Below are positions 1 to 5,962 of a DNA stretch of 9,036 nucleotides, in pieces (position 1 is the first letter of the stretch; each line of letters starts with the position of its first letter). The notes below the pieces were generated by a model, which was given only the letters and a program-made list of their open reading frames with translations, had not been told where the DNA came from and did not search any database. Location: contig DRQI01000386.1 in NCBI GenBank assembly GCA_011330545.1, forward strand, positions 1 through 9,036, read 5' to 3'. The stretch comes from Flavobacteriia bacterium (GTDB lineage: Bacteria; Bacteroidota; Bacteroidia; Flavobacteriales; Flavobacteriaceae). Position numbers and translations under genes: made by a program.

Positions 1-370
1 CATTTCTTCTGGCATACGACATTCCTAATGCGAGTCCCCAATCGTGGATAACAAAAACGATATGATGTAATTTTAATGTATTGATAAAGGCATCGACATA
101 GGTAGCATGTGTAGCTAAGCTATAATCTAAGGTTGGTTTATCTGATTTTCCGAAACCGATCAAATCAAAGGCGATAACCCTACCTTTTGTTTTTAGGTAG
201 GGAATAATATTTCGCCATAAGTAACTCGAAGTAGGGTTGCCATGAATACAGACAAAAGTGGTTTGATTCGGTATGTTTGCGTTGTTCTCGTCAATATAGT
301 GCATCTTTACTCCGTTAATTTCAATAAATTTTGATTCAAACGGAAAGTCAGCAGAAATAGCTTTTTTCAT
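1..370 (-). CDS. Haloalkane dehalogenase-type alpha/beta hydrolase (N-terminal part, cut by window edge)
   Basis: The first 123 codons are present; the gene runs off the left edge. The protein starts MKKAISADFPFESKF. It has the N-terminal features of haloalkane dehalogenases: HGNPTSSYLWRNIIP at residues 43-57 (oxyanion/halide region, Asn45), GFGKSDKP at 72-79, and VIHDWGLALG at 107-116. Asp110 sits at the position of the family nucleophile, and Trp111 with Asn45 at the halide-stabilising positions. The family hydrolyses a carbon-halogen bond to give alcohol, halide and a proton. The general base and acid lie in the missing part, so the catalytic triad cannot be completed here. Related hydrolases without dehalogenase activity, such as epoxide hydrolases, share much of the fold, but the Asn-Trp pair favours dehalogenase. 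The start is the only good ATG and lies 6 bp after the stop of the upstream minus-strand gene, so it is probably third in that operon. Confidence 0.85.
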   Translation of the reverse strand, partial: MKKAISADFPFESKFIEINGVKMHYIDENNANIPNQTTFVCIHGNPTSSYLWRNIIPYLKTKGRVIAFDLIGFGKSDKPTLDYSLATHATYVDAFINTLKLHHIVFVIHDWGLALGMSYARRN

Positions 371-376
371 AAGTGG

Positions 377-1261
377 TTAAGATTTGAAATTATCTATATT
401 TTCTAATAAGAATTGCTCAAAAGTCAAAGGCTCATTTCCGGTAATATTTTTAACGGCGTCAGTAGTGTAATTAAATTTTCCATCGGCAATATCTTTGCTG
501 AATTCTTGTAAATGTTTGGCTAAGAAATCATTTATATACGGATCGTTTTTCATGGCTTCAATCCAATGTTCAACAGGAATTGGAACATATACAACCTTTT
601 TGTTCAATACCCTGCCAATTTCATTAGCTACATCATCACCTGAATAAATGCCGCTTCCGGTAAGGATGTATTTGTTGCCTATGTGTTTTTCAGGTTGTTT
701 TGATAGTAGTATTTCGGTTATTACATTGCCAATATCTCGAGGATGAATGATAGTATATTTGGCTTGTGGGTTCGGAAAATAAAATTTACTTTCTGTTTTT
801 ACCGTTGGCCCTGCCATATTCATATAATTTGAGGCGAATAATCCGGGGCGGATATGTACGGCACCGATACCGGCCCAATCAAAAATATCTTCGGCTATCA
901 AATGGTTTTGAGTGGCAGGGCTCGATGAGCCCTCATGTACATTCATTTGCGACATTACAACGGTGAGTTCAACCCCATTTTCTTGAGCTGCTTTTGCAAA
1001 ATAACCGGCTGCTTTTGGTAAATAATCTTTAAAAGGATGGCAGAAATAAGTTCTTTTAATGCCTTTTAATGCCGTTCTTAGTGAATTAAGATTCAAAAAA
1101 TCACCCGGAACAATTTCAACGCCCATAGCTTCTAGTTGCTTACTCCTGTTATCTGTAACGCGTACCATTGCCCTTACATTTACGCCCTTAGCTAGTAAAT
1201 TTTTGATTGTATACCTTCCTGTTGTTCCGGTAGCACCGGTAATTAAAATTGTTGTTTTCAT
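377..1261 (-). CDS. NmrA-like NAD(P)-binding atypical SDR protein
   Basis: A complete 294-residue Rossmann-fold protein. The dinucleotide-binding loop GATGTTGR lies at residues 9-16 directly after the first beta strand (KTTILIT). VRAMVR at 29-34 and GD at 53-54 follow the usual pattern of atypical short-chain dehydrogenases in the NmrA/quinone oxidoreductase 2 group. The classical SDR Ser-Tyr-Lys triad is not evident: the expected serine strand reads VVMSQMN at 101-107. The protein may therefore be a redox-sensing NAD(P) binder or a reductase using other residues. Known relatives bind NADP(H) and act as quinone reductases or transcriptional co-regulators; which applies cannot be told from sequence. 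It lies 30 bp downstream of the AhpD-like gene and 6 bp upstream of the dehalogenase gene, same strand, consistent with co-transcription. The ATG at 1259-1261 is directly followed by the Rossmann strand, so the start is secure. Confidence 0.85.
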   Translation of the reverse strand: MKTTILITGATGTTGRYTIKNLLAKGVNVRAMVRVTDNRSKQLEAMGVEIVPGDFLNLNSLRTALKGIKRTYFCHPFKDYLPKAAGYFAKAAQENGVELTVVMSQMNVHEGSSSPATQNHLIAEDIFDWAGIGAVHIRPGLFASNYMNMAGPTVKTESKFYFPNPQAKYTIIHPRDIGNVITEILLSKQPEKHIGNKYILTGSGIYSGDDVANEIGRVLNKKVVYVPIPVEHWIEAMKNDPYINDFLAKHLQEFSKDIADGKFNYTTDAVKNITGNEPLTFEQFLLENIDNFKS

Positions 1262-1291
1262 ATTCTTTCTGTTTAGTTTATAAATGTTTTA

Positions 1292-2401
1292 TTATGAGTT
1301 TATAAATGGATGTATCAGCCATTCGCCGATTTTATTTGTGAGTGTCTGAATTGCCCAAAAACAGGCCTCTAATAAGGCTGTGTCTGTGGGTTTTACTTTT
1401 CTGAAATTACCGATGTCGTCTTCAGTAATAGCATAAGGGGCAAAGGCTGCTAGAAATAGTAACCTGCCTACATGCCTATCGCTTTCGTTTACATCTTTAA
1501 GTATATAATTTAACCATGTGCGGCCCAAAGGCTTGGCTTCACCTTGCCATTTGTTTACATGGTTTTTGAATAATTGCACCAACGGTAGCGGAATAATTTC
1601 TTCTTCTATTTCTTTTAAGACAACTCTTTCTGCGGCTAATGCTTTTGCAAATGCCGGGATACTTTCAGGCCATGCTAAGGTTTTTGAAACCGAATAGTTT
1701 TGTATGAATTGCAAACTTTCTCCTGCCTTTGCACTGTTGGTTATCATACTTTTAAATAGTGTTTTTGCGGCAATCTTTAATGCGGTTTTTTTAATGCGGT
1801 TTCCGGTTAAAAAATTGGGTAATGGCGATGCTTCTAAGAATATGTTTACCAATCGGTTTGTAGAATGAAAAACCAATGCTGTACCTATAATCTCAGGAGC
1901 CTCTTCTCTTGAAAAAGGAGGGTTTTTTACGATGGTTGCATTAGGGGTTCTTGTGTGTAAACTCCAATCGATAAGTTGCTTTGTTTTTTCGTCTTTTAAA
2001 TTTTTCCATGTTCCACTTGTTAACATATTTGCCGTTTGGATGTCGCCACTACTCATAATGGATGCTCCGTGGGCATCTTCACAGTAGGGACATTGATTAA
2101 GTTGGGCAACACAGGTTGCCACTATTTCTTTATTCACCCGCTTTACAAAGGTCTCAACAACAAAAGATTCTCTTGCTACGGCCCATCGCACTGCGTGAAC
2201 CCTTTCACTGGGTGTAGATAACGTTAAGGGGCCGGCAAGCCCAAAATCGCTACTAATTTGAGTATTAATTTTTTTTATTGTATTATCTGTTGCAGTATCA
2301 ATGCCCTGTACGGTTAGGTATTTTACCGCATTACCGTTTTGTTGCATGAGTTTATCTTCGATAAGCTGTAACATATTCTTGTATTTTAAAGGGTTCTGCA
2401 T
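1292..2401 (-). CDS. AhpD / carboxymuconolactone decarboxylase family protein
   Basis: A 369-residue cytoplasmic, mostly helical protein with no signal peptide. The motif CPYCEDAHGAS at residues 104-114 is the AhpD-type redox centre: Cys104, Cys107 and His111, with Glu92 exactly 12 residues before the first cysteine. This matches the Glu-x11-Cys-x2-Cys-x3-His spacing of the alkylhydroperoxidase AhpD active site. AhpD-like proteins reduce peroxides or act as thiol oxidoreductases through the CxxC pair; true carboxymuconolactone decarboxylases lack it, so a peroxidase/thiol redox role is preferred. At 369 residues it is about twice the size of AhpD (about 175). The C-terminal half (from about 200) has no second CxxC and its role is unclear. 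It is first in a three-gene minus-strand operon, behind a promoter with paired palindromes. The ATG at 2399-2401 gives the longest reading frame and lies 17 bp from the proximal palindrome; internal ATG codons at residues 10 and 19 cannot be excluded as starts. Confidence 0.83.
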   Translation of the reverse strand: MQNPLKYKNMLQLIEDKLMQQNGNAVKYLTVQGIDTATDNTIKKINTQISSDFGLAGPLTLSTPSERVHAVRWAVARESFVVETFVKRVNKEIVATCVAQLNQCPYCEDAHGASIMSSGDIQTANMLTSGTWKNLKDEKTKQLIDWSLHTRTPNATIVKNPPFSREEAPEIIGTALVFHSTNRLVNIFLEASPLPNFLTGNRIKKTALKIAAKTLFKSMITNSAKAGESLQFIQNYSVSKTLAWPESIPAFAKALAAERVVLKEIEEEIIPLPLVQLFKNHVNKWQGEAKPLGRTWLNYILKDVNESDRHVGRLLFLAAFAPYAITEDDIGNFRKVKPTDTALLEACFWAIQTLTNKIGEWLIHPFINS

Positions 2402-2418
2402 TCATAACCAAAAATTAA

Positions 2419-2434
2419 GTTGCATATACAACAT
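2419..2434 (+). promoter_or_regulatory. Proximal operator-like palindrome
   Basis: The plus strand reads GTTGCATATACAACAT. Its 14-bp core GTTGCATATACAAC is palindromic except for one base pair per half (half-sites GTTGCAT and GTTGTAT). The identical 16 bp occurs on the minus strand at 2490-2505, 73 bp away centre to centre. It lies 17 bp upstream of the AhpD-like ATG, inside the predicted 5' leader. Size and symmetry suit a dimeric winged-helix or TetR-type regulator; which one is not shown, and no regulator gene lies in the window. Confidence 0.6.
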
Positions 2435-2464
2435 TATATTTAAAAATTTTTAACAAGAGCTGTC

Positions 2465-2477
2465 TTGCACGGTGCAA
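2465..2477. promoter_or_regulatory. Perfect TTGCAC-G-GTGCAA palindrome at -7/+1
   Basis: A 6-bp perfect inverted repeat with a one-base spacer, overlapping the end of the TATATTTG element and the predicted transcription start of the leftward operon. It differs from the two GTTGCAT/GTTGTAT sites. It could be a third regulatory site or, in RNA, too tight a hairpin to fold well; chance is possible. Confidence 0.35.
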
Positions 2478-2504
2478 ATATATAATAATATGTTGTATAT
2501 GCAA
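2475..2504 (-). promoter_or_regulatory. Bacteroidota-type promoter of the AhpD-like operon
   Basis: Read on the minus strand, TTG at 2504-2502 is followed after 19 bp by TATATTTG at 2482-2475. This is an exact match to the Bacteroidota TAnnTTTG -7 element at a usual spacing. Transcription would begin near 2469, leaving a leader of about 68 nt before the ATG at 2401. The assignment rests on consensus only. Confidence 0.6.
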
Positions 2505-2505
2505 C
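2490..2505 (-). promoter_or_regulatory. Distal operator-like palindrome overlapping the -33 box
   Basis: The minus strand reads GTTGCATATACAACAT, an exact second copy, in opposite orientation, of the site at 2419-2434. Its TTG (2502-2504, minus strand) sits 19 bp upstream of a TATATTTG -7 element, so the palindrome covers the predicted -33 box of the leftward promoter. A protein bound here would be expected to compete with RNA polymerase, suggesting repression, although activation cannot be excluded. Confidence 0.6.
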
Positions 2506-2670
2506 ATAAATATACTTTTATTTGCAGATAAAGAAATAAAAATATGACTCGCTTCGGTAAGGCCATTTGTTTTATTGCCTACTGTCCAGCCTGACCGCAA
2601 CCTATACCGATGCAAGGCCCTAAAAAGAAGCAACATAGTGTCAAGTGGCCAAAGCCATGGGTTCAGATTA

Positions 2671-2841
2671 AGCCCAGATTATGCAATAGATTTCCTATTC
2701 CGTTCAGAAATCACTGCAAAATAGGTCGTTTCACTGCGTTTTCAAAATTAACCGTAGCGGTGCTACGCTTAATTTAGTAAAACACCCTATTTTATTGCGC
2801 TTTCCTAACTCATAACGTAACTCTATTGCATAAGCCGGGTT
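2671..2841. repeat. Long imperfect inverted repeat, REP/MITE-like element
   Basis: The ends are inverted copies. The left end reads AGCCCAGATTATGCAATAGA (2671-2690); the reverse complement of the right end (2822-2841) reads AACCCGGCTTATGCAATAGA, 16 of 20 identical. Further inside, CAAAATAGG (left, 2717-2725) faces CCCTATTTT (right, 2785-2793). At the centre, 14-bp arms with one mismatch enclose a GGT loop. Together the sequence could fold into one long interrupted hairpin of about 170 nt. There is no open reading frame. Size and structure resemble non-autonomous palindromic elements (REP- or MITE-like), but copy number cannot be judged from one window. A structured leader or non-coding RNA is the alternative. 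Confidence 0.6.
2745..2775. repeat. Central hairpin of the inverted repeat
   Basis: The left arm AAATTAACCGTAGC (2745-2758) and right arm GCTACGCTTAATTT (2762-2775) pair over 14 positions with one mismatch, around a 3-base GGT loop. The inner CGTAGC/GCTACG is perfect. No T-run follows, so it is not a typical intrinsic terminator in either direction. Confidence 0.65.
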
Positions 2842-2924
2842 AAAAAAAGGCGATGGCTACTGAAACCAATGCTTATAAGACTAGAAAATATCGGCATCGT
2901 TAAATTATTCTGAAGAAATAACCT

Positions 2925-2932
2925 TAAATTTG
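2925..2932 (+). promoter_or_regulatory. Likely -7 element of the udk operon promoter
   Basis: TAAATTTG matches the Bacteroidota TAnnTTTG -7 consensus and ends 26 bp before the udk ATG, predicting a leader of roughly 20 nt. No clear TTG -33 box is visible at the usual distance, so this is a weaker call than the leftward promoter. Confidence 0.4.
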
Positions 2933-2958
2933 TATCAAATTATAAATTCAAAAGAGAC

Positions 2959-3564
2959 ATGCTTATAATTGGAATTGCCGGTGGTACGGGTAGTGGTAAA
3001 ACAACGGTTGTCAACCAAATTCTCAATGAATTGCCCAATGAGGAAGTAACGGTCATATCGCAAGATTCTTATTATAAGGCTACAGACCACTTGTCTTATG
3101 AAGAGCGAACAAAGATAAATTTTGACCATCCGAGGGCGATTGATTTTGATTTGTTAGTAAGGCATTTAAAAGCCCTAAAAAAGAATAAAACCGTAGAACA
3201 ACCCCTATACTCTTTTGCGAAACACAATAGGACGAAAGACACCATTAAGACACATCCTAGCAAAGTGTTGATTGTAGAGGGTATTTTAATTTTTACACAT
3301 AAAGAGTTGCGTGAAATGTTAGATATTAAGGTATATGTACATGCCGATTCTGATGAGCGGTTGATACGCAGGATGCGCAGGGATATTCAAGAGCGAGGCA
3401 GGGATATGGATGAAGTTTTACAACGCTATCAAGAAACCTTAAAACCGATGCACGAACAGTTTATTGAACCTACGAAAACCTATGCTGATATTATCATTCC
3501 CAATGACCGGTATAATACGGTAGCGGTTGATATTGTACGCACTGTAATTAGTGAAAAGCTATAA
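2959..3564 (+). CDS. udk: Uridine kinase
   Basis: A complete 201-residue protein of normal length for bacterial uridine kinase, which phosphorylates uridine and cytidine in pyrimidine salvage using ATP or GTP, in the cytoplasm. The P-loop GGTGSGKT is at residues 8-15. The family motifs follow in order: QDSYYK at 35-40, NFDHPRAID at 54-62 (nucleoside-binding region), PLYSFAKHNR at 82-91, VEGILIF at 106-112, and the arginine-rich lid RRMRRDIQERGR at 137-148. The P-loop begins seven residues after the ATG, as usual, so the start is secure. It is the first gene of the rightward operon, 6 bp ahead of the FtsB-like gene. Nothing suggests inactivation. Confidence 0.95.
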   Translation: MLIIGIAGGTGSGKTTVVNQILNELPNEEVTVISQDSYYKATDHLSYEERTKINFDHPRAIDFDLLVRHLKALKKNKTVEQPLYSFAKHNRTKDTIKTHPSKVLIVEGILIFTHKELREMLDIKVYVHADSDERLIRRMRRDIQERGRDMDEVLQRYQETLKPMHEQFIEPTKTYADIIIPNDRYNTVAVDIVRTVISEKL

Positions 3565-3570
3565 TAAGAT

Positions 3571-3888
3571 ATGACCTTCAAACAATTTAGAAATCAGAAG
3601 ATTGTAAAAATTTTAAGCAATAGGTATGTGCTTATTTTTTTAGTCTTTTTAGTTTGGATGTTATTTTTTGATGAAAATTCATACATCAATCACCGTGAGT
3701 TGGATAAAGAAATTAACAAACTCGAAAAAGCCAATACGTATTACAAAAAAGAAATAAAACACGATGCTAAGATTATCAAAAATTTGGAGAATCCCGACTC
3801 ATTAGAACGGTTTGCCAGAGAAGAATACCAAATGAAAAAAAAGGATGAAGATATTTATATCATCCAATTTGATTCAGTTAAAAAGTAG
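3571..3888 (+). CDS. FtsB/DivIC-like septum formation initiator protein
   Basis: A 105-residue bitopic membrane protein. A short basic N-terminus (FRNQKIVKILSNR) precedes one membrane segment at about residues 19-33 (YVLIFLVFLVWMLFF). A predicted coiled coil at about 42-72 (LDKEINKLEKAN onward) follows, then the family block NPDSLERFAREEYQMKK at 74-90. This layout is that of FtsB/DivIC, which bridges FtsL and FtsQ/DivIB in the divisome, with the coil in the periplasm. The C-terminal tail (DEDIYIIQFD) is typical of the Bacteroidota form. It starts 6 bp after udk and ends 3 bp before the mutase small subunit, so it is embedded in the operon though unrelated to it metabolically. FtsL is an alternative family, but the LERFAREEY block favours FtsB/DivIC. 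Confidence 0.88.
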   Translation: MTFKQFRNQKIVKILSNRYVLIFLVFLVWMLFFDENSYINHRELDKEINKLEKANTYYKKEIKHDAKIIKNLENPDSLERFAREEYQMKKKDEDIYIIQFDSVKK

Positions 3889-3891
3889 TGT

Positions 3892-5298
3892 ATGCCTGAT
3901 TTTTTATTTAGTGAGTTCAGTCCCGTTTCTGCCAAACAATGGAAACAAAAAATACAAGCAGACCTCAAAGGTGCCGATTATAATGAAACCTTGCTTTGGA
4001 AAACTGATGAAGGCATTACCGTAAAGCCTTTTTACCATCAAGACAACTATGAAGCCTTGGCAGTTCCTGAACCGGCCTATCCGTTTTCTATTTGCCAAAC
4101 TATTTTTATCACAGATGAACAAACAGCAAATTTTTTAGCCAAAGATACCTTAAAACGTGGGGCTACCTCCTTACAATTTGAAGCTAATAAGCCTTTTAAT
4201 ATTGATAAATTATTTGATGGTGTTGCCGTTCCTACAAACTTATCCGAAGGCGAAACAGCGATAAGAATCCATTTTAAGCTAAACTTCTTATCAGAAAATT
4301 TTGTATCCGAGCTCATCGAAAAAATGGTAAAAAACAGTATTTTTTTGAATATTGACCTTATCGGAAACCTTGCCAAAACAGGAAATTGGTTTCAGAATCA
4401 ACAAAATGATTATGCTGTTTTAAAGAGCTTGCTGCAAAAAGCCCCTAAAAATGTACAGGTGCTTTCTGTAGACGCTTCCTTATATCAAAATGCAGGAGCC
4501 ACTACCGTCCAACAAATAGCTTATGCTTTGGCACATGCCAATGAATATTTGAATTACTTTCATAAAAAAAACACGATTCAGAGCCTAAGTGAAGAAGCGC
4601 TAAAATCAATACAATTCCACTTTTCGGTTGGTGGCAATTACTTTTTTGAAATTGCCAAATTGAGGGCGTTTAGGGTATTGTGGAAACTTTTATGTGACGA
4701 CTATACCCTAAAAATTGAACCGTACATTTTTGTACAGCCCAGCTTGCGTAATAAAACGCTGTATGATTATAATGTAAATATGTTACGTACTACTACCGAA
4801 TGTATGAGCGCCCTCTTAGGAGGGTCAGATACTATTTCAAATGTAGCCTATGACAGCATTTATCATAAAAAGAATGAATTTGGCGAACGCATTGCGAGAA
4901 ATCAGCTACTCATATTACAAGAAGAAAGCTATTTTAAAGATGCCGCACAAATGGCGGAGGGTTCTTACTACATTGAAGCATTGACCAAAGAAATTGCCGA
5001 AAAAGCCTTGCAGATTTTTAAAGATATCGAAAAATCAGGAGGCTTCTTAAAGCAATTGTTTGCCGGAACCATACAGCGGAAAATAAAAGAAAGTGCCCAA
5101 AAAGAACAAGCTAGGTTTGACAGTGGCGAAGAAATACTGTTAGGAACCAACAAACATATCAACCCTAAGGATACGATGAAAGACACGGTAGAACGCTATC
5201 CTTTTGTAAAAACCAACACTCGAAAAACTGCGATACAACCGGTCATATCAAAGCGTTTGGCCGAAAAAATAGAACAAGAGCGTTTAGAAAAAGAATAA
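3892..5298 (+). CDS. mutA: Methylmalonyl-CoA mutase small (beta) subunit
   Basis: A 468-residue, non-catalytic partner of the B12-dependent mutase. It is visibly paralogous to the large subunit in this window: FFEIAKLRAFRVLW at 251-264 matches [29 protein letters not shown] at 332-346 matches [15 protein letters not shown], and ARFDSGEEILLGTNK at 407-421 matches [15 protein letters not shown]. The N-terminus FSEFSPVSAKQWKQK is typical of the family. It lacks the catalytic blocks of the large subunit ([16 protein letters not shown]) and any C-terminal B12-binding domain; the tail ends in a charged helix (KRLAEKIEQERLEKE). It is shorter than the roughly 640-residue actinobacterial beta subunit, which keeps a degenerate B12 domain. 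Its likely role is to stabilise the heterodimer. It is separated from its partner gene by two lipoprotein genes. Confidence 0.93.
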   Translation: MPDFLFSEFSPVSAKQWKQKIQADLKGADYNETLLWKTDEGITVKPFYHQDNYEALAVPEPAYPFSICQTIFITDEQTANFLAKDTLKRGATSLQFEANKPFNIDKLFDGVAVPTNLSEGETAIRIHFKLNFLSENFVSELIEKMVKNSIFLNIDLIGNLAKTGNWFQNQQNDYAVLKSLLQKAPKNVQVLSVDASLYQNAGATTVQQIAYALAHANEYLNYFHKKNTIQSLSEEALKSIQFHFSVGGNYFFEIAKLRAFRVLWKLLCDDYTLKIEPYIFVQPSLRNKTLYDYNVNMLRTTTECMSALLGGSDTISNVAYDSIYHKKNEFGERIARNQLLILQEESYFKDAAQMAEGSYYIEALTKEIAEKALQIFKDIEKSGGFLKQLFAGTIQRKIKESAQKEQARFDSGEEILLGTNKHINPKDTMKDTVERYPFVKTNTRKTAIQPVISKRLAEKIEQERLEKE

Positions 5299-5308
5299 TT
5301 AAAATTGA

Positions 5309-5953
5309 ATGGAAAAAAGTATATTCATACTATCATTTGTAGCATTGCTATCTTGCAATACCCCTAAAAAAGGTTTTGACGAAAAAAATTTAGTGAAGCC
5401 TGTTGACTTGGGCGAATACCATAAATTAAGTGGCGACGATATTAAAATATTCTTGCCACAAGGCTTTAAGGTATTGACTGATAAAGAAATAAAAGAATTT
5501 CATCAGCAAATTAAAGATAAGAAAACACGCTATTATTTTGAAAAAGGTTACGAAAGCCAGCGCCATGTAAAAGGCAATTTTTACGATTTTTACAATGAAG
5601 GATACGCTGCTGAAGTTACAATTCATACACTTCCTTATATGCCATTTAGTAAAAGCAACGCAGGGCAGTTGCTTTATTATTTGCGTAAAAGTTTTGAAGA
5701 GTATCAAAAAGTAACAGGCATTTATCACAATAAGATGAAAGCCGTCTATTCAGGGGATAAATCCTTGCAGTATTTCAAAGCAATGTATAGGCTGACACGT
5801 TATAATAGTTATGATGAAGAAGGCGAAAAAGAAAATTTTGAAGTATTTAAAACGGTTTACTTAATCACTTCAAAAAGAAAAACATTTATGTTTACCATAA
5901 TGACCCCTTTTGAAATAGATTTTGACCCGTTTATCAGAAAGTTTAAACTCTAA
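5309..5953 (+). CDS. Predicted lipoprotein of unknown function
   Basis: A 214-residue protein that I do not recognise. The N-terminus MEKSIFILSFVALLSC has a short basic start, a hydrophobic stretch and a lipobox LLSC ending at Cys16, predicting export and lipidation. The mature part is rich in lysine, tyrosine and phenylalanine. It has a segment DDIKIFLPQGFKVLTD near residues 43-58 and ends in a beta-like stretch (YLITSKRKTFMFTIMTPF) followed by DFDPFIRKFKL, a pattern seen in small beta-rich lipoproteins that sense or bind at the envelope. It follows mutA by 10 bp and precedes a second lipoprotein gene by 9 bp in the same reading frame. Position suggests co-transcription with the mutase, but not a shared function. 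The ATG directly before the signal peptide is the only sensible start. Confidence 0.8.
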   Translation: MEKSIFILSFVALLSCNTPKKGFDEKNLVKPVDLGEYHKLSGDDIKIFLPQGFKVLTDKEIKEFHQQIKDKKTRYYFEKGYESQRHVKGNFYDFYNEGYAAEVTIHTLPYMPFSKSNAGQLLYYLRKSFEEYQKVTGIYHNKMKAVYSGDKSLQYFKAMYRLTRYNSYDEEGEKENFEVFKTVYLITSKRKTFMFTIMTPFEIDFDPFIRKFKL

Positions 5954-5962
5954 TTAAGCAAG

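Larger units (their letters stand above)
2402..2958. other. Divergent intergenic region, 557 bp
   Basis: This gap separates the leftward redox/dehalogenase operon from the rightward udk-mutase operon. No credible protein gene was found: the 73-codon minus-strand frame at 2415-2636 covers the operator region and reads like random sequence. The gap holds the paired operators and promoter (2419-2507), about 160 bp with nothing recognised (2508-2670), a roughly 170-bp inverted repeat (2671-2841), and a leader with a likely promoter for udk (2925-2958). Confidence 0.7.

Noticed and set aside
766..966. Plus-strand open frames within the NmrA-like and AhpD-like genes (also 1059-1283 and 2036-2221)
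   Set aside because: They are antisense to well-supported genes and show no protein family features.
1277..1308. 10-bp direct repeat TTTATAAATG at 1277-1286 and 1299-1308
   Set aside because: It is A/T-rich, occurs only twice and spans the end of a gene; it is compatible with chance in AT-rich DNA.
2415..2636. 73-codon minus-strand open frame upstream of the AhpD-like gene
   Set aside because: It covers the promoter and operator palindromes, has no recognisable motif or ribosome site, and reads as random sequence.
2743..2750. Minus-strand TAATTTTG as a second leftward -7 element inside the inverted repeat
   Set aside because: It matches the TAnnTTTG pattern but has no TTG at the right distance upstream and lies within a palindromic repeat, so chance is likely.
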